A DNA stretch of 64,000 nucleotides from JBEKIK01 sp050013075 (GCA_050013075.1 JBEKFZ010000008.1:21724-85723); one strand, 5' to 3'. Shown: positions 51,170 to 59,416, numbered from the stretch's first letter. Notes: generated from the sequence alone by a model not told the origin. Numbers and translations are program-made.

Positions 51170-53143
51170 TTATCGACCGCCGCCCGCGCAGGCGCAGGCA
51201 CATGCGCAGCCAGCGCATGCACACGCGCACCCGCCGCCGAAACCGCCGCCGCCCCCGCCGCCGCTGGTGGCGGAATCGGCCAGGGCTTTAAATATATCGC
51301 CGGTGACGTGGTCCGCGCCGCTAAGGTCAAGAAATCCTCCGGCCGATTGGCCTGTGCCCAGGGCTCCGGGGCCAATAGCCGAGGCCATTTTGCCCATCGT
51401 GTTTTCGGCCCAGCCGGAAAACGAGGCGGCTACGTCTTTAAAGGTGGTCTGGCCCGGGATGTTCGGCACGGAACCGGGCACAGAGGGCGCACCGGGCATC
51501 GGCATCGGACCACCGCGCATCCACATCGGCTGATACGGCCAGCCGTAGAACACCGTGGGATAGTGGTCGTCCATAAGAATCCATTCGAAATTCCGGTCGA
51601 CCGTGGCCTGGCGTTGCGGAATGTCGCCGATGGCAGCGGCCTGCTCTGCCGCCCGCTTGATAATAGAGCGATAATAATCCTGGGTATCGCGGAGGTTGAA
51701 TCCGGCCATTCGCCCGGCAGCCCCGGCGATTAGTTGTCGCATGGGCACGCCGAAATTGATGTCCTTCACTACTTTTCCCGGATTTTTTTGCAAAAGGAAC
51801 AGAAACGGCTGTTCATAGGCGTGGACGACAACGCCCTTTTTCTGTCCGGCGTCGCGATAAAACTGCGTGCGCTGTTGCTCGTCGGTCAAGAGCGAATCGG
51901 ATTTGAGTTGGAATTCATCGTCAACCGCCACGGCTAAAGGATCCGCGCTAACCTGTCGCAATACTCCCTTTTTCAACATGCCGAAGATCACCAGTGCAAG
52001 CACTTTGGCTATGGGCAGTTCCAAGAGCACGGCGGCCTCGGGAGCGGTCAGCCCGCGCTTGATCCCGCCGCCTTCAACCTGTGCGATGGGCGGCATGTAG
52101 TGCATTTTCCGTTTGCCCAGCAGCCATTCGTTTAGACCGATTAACACCACCACTGCCGGCAGCGATATCAAGTGCCAGGGCGGACTAATATAAAAAACAA
52201 GGCACGCCAATCCGGAAAGAATGAAGAACACCGAAAAGCCGGTGCCTCCGCTGAAACGGAAAAACACTATCGCAAACAGCGCCAGGAATATCAATCCGCA
52301 AACAATCCGCGCCTCCGTTGACTCGCTGAACCATTTCAAGAGCAAATCGATCGGCGTCTGTTTAATGACCGGTATTTTTTCTTTCGTTAAAAATAAATTC
52401 CCCTTTTCTTTTTTTATTTCTTCATGTTCTTCAGGTTTTATAAACTGTAGATCGCCTTTCGAGAAAGAAACGGCAACTAAGTGCGGCCCGGTAAGACGTT
52501 CGTTGGGAAAGCCCCAATAAACCACCACCCCTTCCTTGGTCAGGGCCTTTTGCGTGAATGGCTGCCCTTGGTGCAACACCTCTTCCGGTTTGACGCCCTT
52601 GGGCAATTGGATCGCCACTTGAATTTGCGTATTGCCGGTTACAAATTTTTCGCCGAACCAAGTAGGCGTAATGCGCAGCGAGGCATAATCTTCGCGCGTC
52701 GTATCCTGGTAAACCATTTTAGGCATGGTGAATAAGACTCGCAGCGTGCCGGTTCCGCCGGGCATTATAGCGCCGTTGTCCAAGTGCACCTCGATACCCG
52801 GATGAACCTCCGATGAAGGACGTATATCCCTAAGGGATTTGTCGTCTATCCATGCCTGGATTTCCCCCAGCCGATAATCTTCGTGCGGCGTGCCGATATC
52901 GACGACGTCAATGATATGTGCCCTGGGATTGTTGTGAAATTCTATGGTGTAATCGATTTTCAGCGAACCGTCGGGCTGAACGGTCGAGTACATCTGAAGT
53001 TTTGGCACGGAAAAAGAATACTCCTGTGCCGGTGCCGGCGCCGCAATTACACACGGCAACATCATACCCAAAAACAAAATAATTATTGCAAATTGGCAAT
53101 TGCAAATTGCAAATTTCAAATTGCCGATTTTTTCATCCCTCAT
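51170..53143 (-). CDS. DUF2207-like membrane protein with a Cys/Ala/Gly-rich C-terminal tail
   Basis: 657 residues. Signal peptide (to about residue 39, ending IAAPAPAQ), an extracytoplasmic beta-rich DUF2207-like domain (about 40-265), membrane helices near 280-300 and 305-345, a cytoplasmic region to about 625, and a tail that begins GGGGGGGFGGG and ends CACACAGCACACACAGGGR with seven cysteines. The start lies in a 7-bp tandem repeat that also ends the preceding radical-SAM-like gene, and the N-terminal codons are partly built from an AAATTTGCAATT-type repeat. The tail is the likely target of the two PqqD-fused radical-SAM proteins upstream; that is inference. Confidence 0.8.
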   Translation of the reverse strand: MRDEKIGNLKFAICNCQFAIIILFLGMMLPCVIAAPAPAQEYSFSVPKLQMYSTVQPDGSLKIDYTIEFHNNPRAHIIDVVDIGTPHEDYRLGEIQAWIDDKSLRDIRPSSEVHPGIEVHLDNGAIMPGGTGTLRVLFTMPKMVYQDTTREDYASLRITPTWFGEKFVTGNTQIQVAIQLPKGVKPEEVLHQGQPFTQKALTKEGVVVYWGFPNERLTGPHLVAVSFSKGDLQFIKPEEHEEIKKEKGNLFLTKEKIPVIKQTPIDLLLKWFSESTEARIVCGLIFLALFAIVFFRFSGGTGFSVFFILSGLACLVFYISPPWHLISLPAVVVLIGLNEWLLGKRKMHYMPPIAQVEGGGIKRGLTAPEAAVLLELPIAKVLALVIFGMLKKGVLRQVSADPLAVAVDDEFQLKSDSLLTDEQQRTQFYRDAGQKKGVVVHAYEQPFLFLLQKNPGKVVKDINFGVPMRQLIAGAAGRMAGFNLRDTQDYYRSIIKRAAEQAAAIGDIPQRQATVDRNFEWILMDDHYPTVFYGWPYQPMWMRGGPMPMPGAPSVPGSVPNIPGQTTFKDVAASFSGWAENTMGKMASAIGPGALGTGQSAGGFLDLSGADHVTGDIFKALADSATSGGGGGGGFGGGCACACAGCACACACAGGGR

Positions 53144-53162
53144 CCTTCATCCTTCATCCTTT
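53133..53162. repeat. 7-bp tandem repeat at a gene junction
   Basis: On the minus strand about four AAGGATG-type units. They encode the last residues and stop (KDEG-stop) of the inactive radical-SAM-like gene and supply AAGGA, six bases, ATG for the DUF2207-like gene. A change of one unit (7 bases) would shift frame. Confidence 0.75.
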
Positions 53163-54481
53163 CTTTTATCCGCATCGGCCCAGCCTTGGGGATTGCGCGG
53201 ACAGTCGGCCGCGCAGATCGCCAGGCCCGGGCAAGTGAAACAATGCGTATCGGCCTCCAACCGCCGCCGATAATCCACATATACGGCACGCTTGGCGATC
53301 GTGTTCCACGACTCTTTGACGATATTGCCCGGCGACTGGTACGGTCCCCGGGCAGGAATCACGCAACCGTCCGGATCGACGCGGATCGCGCTGTCGCCGC
53401 TCGTGCGCGGACCGCGGCAGATCTGATTGCCAAGCGGCAGTTCCGGGTTATAACGCACGGGCGGATACCACAGCAGGCGCAAGCGATAACGCTCAGCCGT
53501 CTCTTCGGCCATGGCGGCGGCCTGGACCAGTTCGCCGGCCAGCAATGCCCCGCTGGATTGCTCGGCCGGATCGGTCGTGGCAACGGCAAACAGGCAGGCA
53601 TTCACTACGCCGTGGTCGGCGATGGCGGCCAAAGTATCGTCGATGGTCGTCAAGGTGGGCTTAACCAGCGCGACGACAGCCACTGGACATACTTCCCGTT
53701 TCTGGGCCATTAGCAATGCCTTGATGGCGAATTTGTAATCGCTTTTGCCGACCAGAGCGTCATGAATTTGTTCGTCGATGGAAAGGCAATACACGTCAAG
53801 GTGGTCCAGGCCGGCTTGGGCCAAATCCGGGATGCGGGTGCCGTGGGCAAGATCGCTGCCCCGCCCGCGAACGCCCGTGATAAGCCCCCAATCTTCGGCC
53901 TTTTCCACGGCGCGGATCAGATCTTTCTCGACCGGATCTTTTCCCGCGATGATCGTTACGTGGGGGATGCCCTCGTCCCACAGGCGGCTGAGAATCGGTT
54001 CCATGTAAAACGGTTTGCACAGCGGCACGTCGGCCGAGATGGGCCGGTGCAAAGGCGTTACGTGCGGCGAAAACGAGGGATCGGCTGGATTGAGAATCGG
54101 ATAATCGTGATGCGGTTTTTCCAGCGAGGCGATCAAGGAGAGTACGTGCTTCACGTCGGCCGCGGCTTGTTGGTCGGTGACGCCGCTGAATGTCTTCATC
54201 AATTTTTCCACGATCGAGTTTTCGTCTTGGCCTTCCAGCAGACCTTTGGCAATCACCACGCCCGACGGATGTAAACGCACCGCTGAGGCGGCGTTGGCCA
54301 GCAAAACGCCGTTGCCGCCGGTATCGACGCGAAGGTGAAACCTGGCCGTGGCGCCGTCGGCCTGGCGCATATAATGATACAAGCCCGGTTCTATGCCCGT
54401 GCGTGCGCTAGGCGAACCGCGTTTTACGGAAAAACGCTGAAAAAGCTTTTTCCAGTTCATGCTTCGTCTTTCATCCTTCAT
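53147..54481 (-). CDS. PqqD-fused radical-SAM-like protein lacking the CxxxCxxC motif
   Basis: 444 residues. Residues about 30-115 resemble a PqqD/RRE peptide-binding domain (EPGLYHYMRQADGATARFHL then DQQAAADVKHVLSLI). The middle has the radical-SAM barrel shape (ILSRLWDEGIPHVTIIAGKD matches the active partner's GVPHVIFTGGEP region) but no CxxxCxxC cluster. The C-terminal SPASM-like part keeps cysteines (QICRGPR, DPDGC, HCFTC, LAICAADC). Likely a catalytically inactive partner that binds substrate. Overlaps the active paralogue's stop by 11 bases; start ATG 54481 has AAAGGA six bases upstream, 54460 is an alternative. Confidence 0.8.
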   Translation of the reverse strand: MKDERRSMNWKKLFQRFSVKRGSPSARTGIEPGLYHYMRQADGATARFHLRVDTGGNGVLLANAASAVRLHPSGVVIAKGLLEGQDENSIVEKLMKTFSGVTDQQAAADVKHVLSLIASLEKPHHDYPILNPADPSFSPHVTPLHRPISADVPLCKPFYMEPILSRLWDEGIPHVTIIAGKDPVEKDLIRAVEKAEDWGLITGVRGRGSDLAHGTRIPDLAQAGLDHLDVYCLSIDEQIHDALVGKSDYKFAIKALLMAQKREVCPVAVVALVKPTLTTIDDTLAAIADHGVVNACLFAVATTDPAEQSSGALLAGELVQAAAMAEETAERYRLRLLWYPPVRYNPELPLGNQICRGPRTSGDSAIRVDPDGCVIPARGPYQSPGNIVKESWNTIAKRAVYVDYRRRLEADTHCFTCPGLAICAADCPRNPQGWADADKRKDEG

Positions 54482-54493
54482 CCTTCATCCTTT
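54471..54493. repeat. 7-bp tandem repeat at a gene junction
   Basis: Three AAGGATG units on the minus strand. They encode the MKDEG-stop end of the active radical-SAM gene and the ribosome-binding site plus ATG of the inactive paralogue, the same arrangement as at 53133-53162. Confidence 0.75.
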
Positions 54494-55985
54494 CCAGCCG
54501 GCATCCGCCGCCGCAGATGGACAAGTCCGGACACTGCCAACAATGCTCGGGCAGGCCGCATGAGCGGGGATCGCGGACACGTTCGCGAAAACCGCGGAAC
54601 AATTCGCTCTCCCAAATCCGCCGCCAAGGATCGTGGAGAATATTGCCGGCGGCCACGTAATACGACTGGCAAGGCAGCACGTCGCCGTTGGGTTCGATGC
54701 ACATTGAATACTCGCCCGCGTTGCACCGCCTGGGCCCGAGTTCCAATTCCAAGGGCGAAAGCCGGCAATAATCGGTGGGCGTGTACCACAAAAATCTCAT
54801 CCCCAGGGTTTTGGCACGATCGCGCACGGCCGGCAAAACATAACGCAACCGGTCAATCTCTACGGCATCGCCGCTTTGCAGTCCGCGCCCGGAAAAGATC
54901 ATCCCGTTCATGGCGAAGGTTTTCAGACCCAACCGATGGAGAAAATCGACGGTTTCCAAGGCGTGATCGACGTTTCGCCTGGTAAGCGTGGTGTTGGTTA
55001 TGACGTGCAGGCCGGCGGCCATCGCATTGGTTATCCCCTGGCATGTTTCCGCGAACGAATCGGCTTGGGTCACGGCGTTGTGGACCTCCAAGCGGCACGA
55101 TTCCAGGGTTATCTGCACGTGGCTTAAGCCGGCATGGGCCAGCGAATCGGCAAAGGCCCGCTGGGCCAATCGCCGGCCGTTGGTGTTCAAGCCCGTAATC
55201 AGGCCGAGATGTTCGGCCGCGTGAATCAGCTCGCACAAGCCCTGATACAACGTGGGTTCGCCGCCGGTGAAAATAACGTGCGGAACGCCGATGCGGGCCA
55301 ATTTTCGCAACACCTTTTGCCACTGTCGAAGCGACATGCCCTCACCCTTACCCTCTCCCGACCAACCTTCGGTCGGTGCCCGGAGAGGGGAGTTGTTATT
55401 GGTTTCCATCCGGCCCTCTCCCAAAGGGAGAGGAGAGTTGTTATTTATTCTCAAGGTGTGTTGCACGCGATTGTAACAATGCCGGCAGGCATTGTTGCAG
55501 CCGTATGTCAGGGCCAGATCGGCCTTGTAAGGAGCAGTAATCGGCGTGGCAAAAAGTGGAGCGCGATCCGCTTGCAAACCGCACGTCACACAGGGGTCGG
55601 CGGTGGTGGAAAGGTGATGGACCAAGGCGTACATCCGTTCGACGTGCCCATGGATTTCGCCGTTTTTTACATGGGCGAATCGGCCGTTTAATGCTAAAGC
55701 AACTTGATCTTGCGGTAAACCGTCCAGGGCGAATTTGACGATCATCGTCGCGGACGGGTTAAGATGAATAGCGTCGGTCGCATCGACAAAAAGCACTCCC
55801 GATCCGCCTGCTTCGATGCGCAGATGAATCCTTCGCGTTCCGCCTGAAGGATGCAGGTAGTACGTCAGCAGCCCGGGCCGCAACGCCGGCCGCGCCCGCA
55901 CCGTCGCCCACCATCCTTGCACGTCGCGGCTGATGGCGGCAAATGGACGATAGAGCCGGCCGAGGGCCCGATGGGCGTTTACCAT
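54471..55985 (-). CDS. PqqD-fused radical-SAM/SPASM protein
   Basis: 504 residues from ATG 55985, overlapping the upstream stop by 7 bases with GGAGG ten bases before. PqqD/RRE-like domain at about 35-125 (PGLLTYYLHPSGGTRRIHLR), radical-SAM motif CNNACRHC at 163-170, GGEP at 241-244, and a SPASM domain with eight or so cysteines (RCNAG, SMC, LPC, SCGLPEHCWQC, ICGGGC). Such enzymes modify peptide side chains using SAM-derived radicals. Residues about 181-216 (NNNSPLPLGEGRMETNNNSP and on) are encoded by two intergenic-type repeats inserted in frame immediately after the cluster motif. Confidence 0.88.
   Translation of the reverse strand: MVNAHRALGRLYRPFAAISRDVQGWWATVRARPALRPGLLTYYLHPSGGTRRIHLRIEAGGSGVLFVDATDAIHLNPSATMIVKFALDGLPQDQVALALNGRFAHVKNGEIHGHVERMYALVHHLSTTADPCVTCGLQADRAPLFATPITAPYKADLALTYGCNNACRHCYNRVQHTLRINNNSPLPLGEGRMETNNNSPLRAPTEGWSGEGKGEGMSLRQWQKVLRKLARIGVPHVIFTGGEPTLYQGLCELIHAAEHLGLITGLNTNGRRLAQRAFADSLAHAGLSHVQITLESCRLEVHNAVTQADSFAETCQGITNAMAAGLHVITNTTLTRRNVDHALETVDFLHRLGLKTFAMNGMIFSGRGLQSGDAVEIDRLRYVLPAVRDRAKTLGMRFLWYTPTDYCRLSPLELELGPRRCNAGEYSMCIEPNGDVLPCQSYYVAAGNILHDPWRRIWESELFRGFRERVRDPRSCGLPEHCWQCPDLSICGGGCRLERMKDEG
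55339..55444. repeat. Two hairpin repeats inside the radical-SAM coding region
   Basis: 55339-55390 matches the CTCTCCC repeat found at 34907 and 13231; 55410-55444 is a CCCTCTCCCAAAGGGAGAGG hairpin. Both are flanked by the decamer AGTTGTTATT. Reading frame is preserved, adding about 36 residues. Confidence 0.8.
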
Positions 55986-56320
55986 TTCGGCGCTTCCTCC
56001 AACTGATAGGCCGAGCCGCAATAAGGACAGTTGATGAAAATCCCGCCCGCCCGCACGCTGATCGAATCCTTGTTCAAAATTCCGCCGCAGGACCGGCACT
56101 TCATCTGTTCGATGTTCACGTCGCCGGAAAGGTCGATCTTTTGCACCAAGGTCGTTTCGATGGGTTTTGGTTTCAATAACGCCAGCAAGACAAGCGCCCC
56201 GGCGGCCGCCATCAATACCACGCCCACCACTATACGCATGAATTGTCCTTGGGCGCCGACGACAAATACGATTCCCAAGAATGCCAGTGCCGCGGCCAGT
56301 GGATAAGCGATTAGTTTCAT
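55979..56320 (-). CDS. Small membrane protein with a zinc ribbon
   Basis: 113 residues. Two hydrophobic helices at the N-terminus (YPLAAALAFLGIVFVVGA and IVVGVVLMAAAGALVLLALL), then a cytoplasmic-type zinc ribbon CRSCGG, 22 residues, CPYCGS. First gene of the operon leading to the radical-SAM pair and the tail protein (7-base overlap with the next gene). No family name recognised; it may hold the enzymes at the membrane. Confidence 0.75.
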   Translation of the reverse strand: MKLIAYPLAAALAFLGIVFVVGAQGQFMRIVVGVVLMAAAGALVLLALLKPKPIETTLVQKIDLSGDVNIEQMKCRSCGGILNKDSISVRAGGIFINCPYCGSAYQLEEAPKW

Positions 56321-56431
56321 GGTCCCGAGTATATCAAACTAATTAGACTCTTCAAACCGCTCATTGGTACTTCGGCCGGAACCTGTATATATTGAAAATT
56401 CCTGTTACCAGGATTATTCATGAATTTACAC

Positions 56432-56490
56432 TAGCCCGAAGCGCAAGCGAGGGACGGCAAACAGTTTACCCTTGCTTGAGCTTCGGGCTA
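56432..56490. repeat. TAGCCCGAAGC hairpin repeat
   Basis: TAGCCCGAAGCGCAAGCGAG and its near mirror CTTGAGCTTCGGGCTA in the divergent region between the zinc-ribbon gene and the PadR gene. Confidence 0.75.
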
Positions 56491-56542
56491 ATCTCCCAGC
56501 AATCCCCCCCATTGAGGAAAAGAAAAAATCCAAAGACACCTA

Positions 56543-56578
56543 TTGACAACCGATATATAGATTTGCTATATATAGATT
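56543..56578 (+). promoter_or_regulatory. PadR promoter with direct repeats
   Basis: TTGACA at 56543-56548 and TATATA at 56567-56572 with 18 bases between: a near-consensus housekeeping promoter. TATATAGATT occurs twice, at 56554-56563 and 56569-56578, covering spacer and -10; PadR proteins usually repress their own gene at such sites. Confidence 0.65.
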
Positions 56579-56603
56579 ACCGATACATACAGAAAGGAAT
56601 GTT

Positions 56604-56969
56604 ATGGCTGACAAAACTTGCGACGAGATGATTCGAGGAAACCTGGACCTGTTGGTGCTGTCAACGCTGGCAAATGAACCGAAATACGGGTATCTGATCC
56701 AGCAAGGCCTGGCCGCGGCAACCGGCGGGCTGATGAACGTGCAGGCCGGAACGCTTTATCCCATGCTGCATCGGTTGGAGGCCGAACGGCTGGTCCGCAG
56801 CCGGTGGGATGAAACTACCGGGCGGAAGCGGAAATGGTACGAACTCACTCCGGCCGGACACAAGCGATTGCGTCAGCAGGCCCATCAGTGGCGTGAATAC
56901 GCCGATTGCGTGTGGCGGATGCTCGGCCCGGTGTTCGGCGGGACGTGCAGTCCGGTGGGAGGCGTGTAA
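56604..56969 (+). CDS. PadR-family transcriptional regulator
   Basis: 121 residues. Winged helix with LDLLVLSTLANEPKYGYLIQ then VQAGTLYPMLHRLEAERLV and RKRKWYELTPAGHKRL, the PadR hallmark pattern. AAAGGA lies seven bases before the ATG. The stop shares one base with the next ATG (TAATG), so the membrane protein that follows is co-translated. Likely autorepressor responding to an unknown ligand. Confidence 0.92.
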   Translation: MADKTCDEMIRGNLDLLVLSTLANEPKYGYLIQQGLAAATGGLMNVQAGTLYPMLHRLEAERLVRSRWDETTGRKRKWYELTPAGHKRLRQQAHQWREYADCVWRMLGPVFGGTCSPVGGV

Positions 56970-58177
56970 TGATTGGCGGAATGTCTTCCGAAGAGTTCCA
57001 GAATTATCTAGGCTTGCTCAGTCGCTTATTACGGCTCAGGGCGAAGGAGCGAGAATCGATCGAGGAGGAATTGCTATCCCACCTCGAAGAGCGCTTGGCG
57101 GCATTGACCGCCAAGGGAATCGAGCCGGCTCGGGCGATATCCATGGCATTGGCGGAATTTGGCGACGCGGCCGCGTTGGCCGCCGAGTTCACCGCCGTTT
57201 CTCGGTATTACAAGAGGAGGTGGATCATGCGTCTAACGGTCGGATCGATTGCGGCCAGCATAATCATGGCCGCCGTGTTGGTTTCGTATTGGCCGGGCGG
57301 GCCGGTTCATTTAACCCAAAACGCGGCCCTGGCCCAACAAGGCGAAAAAGTCAAGGAAACTCCCGCCCTTGAACTGGAAAAGCTCGATGCAAACGCCCAA
57401 ACCCGGGCAAAGCTGAATAAACTTATCAGTGCTGAATTCGTGGAACAGCCCCTAACTGTTGTCTTGGATTATGTGGCCGATAAAATTAATGTCCAGTATC
57501 ACATGGACCACAAGTCTATGTATGAGGCGGGGATAACAGCGGACACACTGATTACATTTAATCTGAAAAATGTTCCCGCCGAAATGGTATTGCGACTAAT
57601 TTTTAGAGACATTGGTCTCAACTACTGTCTAGACAATGGAGTGATAATAGTTACTACGCCCGATGAGGCGGATGTGAGACTCGAGACACAGGTCTACCGC
57701 ATCGATGACCTGATATATTCTCCCCCGGGAGCAAAAAATAAGGAAACTTCGGATGTTTTTGCAAAGAAACCAAATAAAGTTAAATATGATTCCCTGATTG
57801 AAATGATCTCGTCAACCGTACGTCCGAGTTCTTGGGATGACGTCGGCGGACCGTGCTCGATTTATCCTTACCGCGGAACGCTCGTAATTTCACAAACAGC
57901 CGATGTCCACCAAGAGATCCAAAAACTGTTGAAAGATTTAAGGCAGTCAATAAATCCAGACATTGAGGACGAAGTCAGACCGCCATCCAGGGGCGGTGCG
58001 ATGGGCGGCATGGGCGGAGGCATGGGCGGAATGAGTGGAAGCACGGGCTCCGTGGACTCGAGTAATAAAGAACCTGAAAAAAAAGACGCCGCACAACCTT
58101 CTTCTGAAAAGGAGAAAAAGCTCCCCAAAGACGCACGCGGCGCACGCGGCGGAGGCGGCGGATTCGGGATGTTTTAA
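56969..58177 (+). CDS. Permease-prefix/secretin-like membrane protein of the PadR operon
   Basis: 402 residues from ATG 56969. Residues 1-75 match the permease-prefix helical domain often encoded next to PadR regulators (FQNYLGLLSRLLRLRAKERE, then LLSHLEERLAALTAKGIEPA). A membrane helix follows (TVGSIAASIIMAAVLVSYW). The extracytoplasmic part looks like secretin/STN short domains (FVEQPLTVVLDYVADKINVQ, LKNVPAEMVLRLIFRDIGLN, RGTLVISQTADVHQEIQKLL). The tail is Gly/Met- and Lys-rich and ends GGGGGFGMF. No secretin pore domain is present. Function unknown. Confidence 0.8.
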   Translation: MIGGMSSEEFQNYLGLLSRLLRLRAKERESIEEELLSHLEERLAALTAKGIEPARAISMALAEFGDAAALAAEFTAVSRYYKRRWIMRLTVGSIAASIIMAAVLVSYWPGGPVHLTQNAALAQQGEKVKETPALELEKLDANAQTRAKLNKLISAEFVEQPLTVVLDYVADKINVQYHMDHKSMYEAGITADTLITFNLKNVPAEMVLRLIFRDIGLNYCLDNGVIIVTTPDEADVRLETQVYRIDDLIYSPPGAKNKETSDVFAKKPNKVKYDSLIEMISSTVRPSSWDDVGGPCSIYPYRGTLVISQTADVHQEIQKLLKDLRQSINPDIEDEVRPPSRGGAMGGMGGGMGGMSGSTGSVDSSNKEPEKKDAAQPSSEKEKKLPKDARGARGGGGGFGMF

Positions 58178-58671
58178 GCACCAGGCGGATCATTTTACTC
58201 GATGCATTAAAATAATCCGACCGATTTTGAACAGGAGGACAGGCATTCTTGCCTGTCTATTTCCGGCCGGACAAGAATGTCCGGCCTCCTAAATTGGGTA
58301 TAAATGTCTGGCCTCCTAATTTTGGTATAACGGGCAAAAAGCCCCGGGTGTATTCACGCGGGGCTATTGATACTAAGGAAAAGAATGTCGCATGAAAAGT
58401 CAGAGCCGGGGCGTGTCGCCCCGGTAATTCTGGGCCGACACGGCCCGGCTCTGAGGCGAAAACGCGACATTTATTACCAGAGACCCAATGAATAATTATT
58501 TTTACACCTCCTTTTTTATCTCCCATTTTCTCCATTTTCTATTTGCCCCGGATGTGCTTGCATAATCGTCAAATTCGGTCTAAACCGTACTGCCCATAAA
58601 AACCGAAGCCAAGATAGACGTACCAATAGAAATCTCCTTTTGATGGGGAATATTTAACTAGGGGGGTACCC
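58178..58671. other. Gene-free region with repeats
   Basis: Begins with palindromes of the form ACAGGCATTCTTGCCTGT (58240s) and CCGGACAAGAATGTCCGG (58260s), then the 126-bp element copy F at 58365-58490. No gene. Confidence 0.7.
58365..58490. repeat. 126-bp palindromic element, copy F
   Basis: Left end TATTGATACTAAG, right end CAGAGACCCAATG (drifted), core as copy A with one change (GGTAATTCTGGGCCGACACG). Confidence 0.82.
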
Positions 58672-59175
58672 ATGTTTCGAGGCATTTGCGCGTTTACATT
58701 TTTAGGTCTTTTCATCACTGCACCAGCTTTGGCACAAAAGCCTGCGCCTAAAACCGAGTCGGCGGCGCCTGCCGTTAGCGCCGCGGCGGAAAAACCGGCT
58801 GCCAAGACCCAGCCGTCAACACCCGCCGTTGTGCCGGGCGAAATTAAATCCACGATGACCACAATTTCACCGGGCGAATTGAAAGCCACGCCGGAAATGT
58901 GGTTCTACGAGCAGTACATGCGGCAATATCAGGATCCGAAAATGGCGGTCCGGGCAAACGCTGAATTTCGGGCCAATCAACGCCAGCGCCGCTTGGAGAC
59001 CATGCGTTGGTTCGGATTTTCGAACAGCCGGCCCAGAGCCGGTACCGATCCGTTCAATGGCGATTACGCGCCGACGTGGACCTCGAACAACCTTTCATAT
59101 CCCTATCGCTGGAACGGAGTCGGACCAACATGGTATATCGCCCGACCCGAACACGTGGCAGTTTACACATACTAA
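58672..59175 (+). CDS. Small secreted protein of unknown function
   Basis: 167 residues. Signal peptide FRGICAFTFLGLFITAPALA, then an Ala/Pro/Lys-rich linker of about 40 residues and an aromatic-rich C-terminal half (MWFYEQYMRQYQDPKMAVRA, SYPYRWNGVGPTWYIARPEH). No family recognised. It has its own terminator. Confidence 0.7.
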   Translation: MFRGICAFTFLGLFITAPALAQKPAPKTESAAPAVSAAAEKPAAKTQPSTPAVVPGEIKSTMTTISPGELKATPEMWFYEQYMRQYQDPKMAVRANAEFRANQRQRRLETMRWFGFSNSRPRAGTDPFNGDYAPTWTSNNLSYPYRWNGVGPTWYIARPEHVAVYTY

Positions 59176-59197
59176 GGCTACAGCCTGAAGTCTATTT

Positions 59198-59246
59198 AAG
59201 GCCGGAGTCGCCTCGCGGAGAGTAGGGGTGAGTTCGGCCTTTTTTT
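59198..59246 (+). terminator. Rho-independent terminator-like hairpin
   Basis: AAGGCCG at 59198-59204 pairs with CGGCCTT at 59235-59241, followed by a run of seven or more T. The 30-base loop is long, but the T tract and position after the small secreted protein gene support termination. Confidence 0.55.
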
Positions 59247-59301
59247 AAGAGTTCAGGATTCAAGGTTCAGGATTTTTACGGATAGGTTGTTGTGATTTTT
59301 T

Positions 59302-59361
59302 TGTAGGGTGCGTGAAACGCACAACAATCTGTACGGGAAGGTGCGTTTCAAGCACCCTACG
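59302..59361. repeat. TGTAGGGTGCGTGAAACGCAC hairpin repeat
   Basis: TGTAGGGTGCGTGAAACGCA and the near mirror GTGCGTTTCAAGCACCCTAC. Related to the repeat at 13513-13593. Confidence 0.8.
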
Positions 59362-59416
59362 TTATCCTACTAATCCCCAATCCGTATTCTGAATCCTGCC
59401 CCCTGAATCCTGCCTC

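Noticed and set aside
50290..51260. CRISPR-like or tandem repeat array in the GC-rich CACA stretches
   Set aside because: The periodicity is codon-level (Cys-Ala, Gly runs) in a reading frame, with no spacer-repeat alternation.
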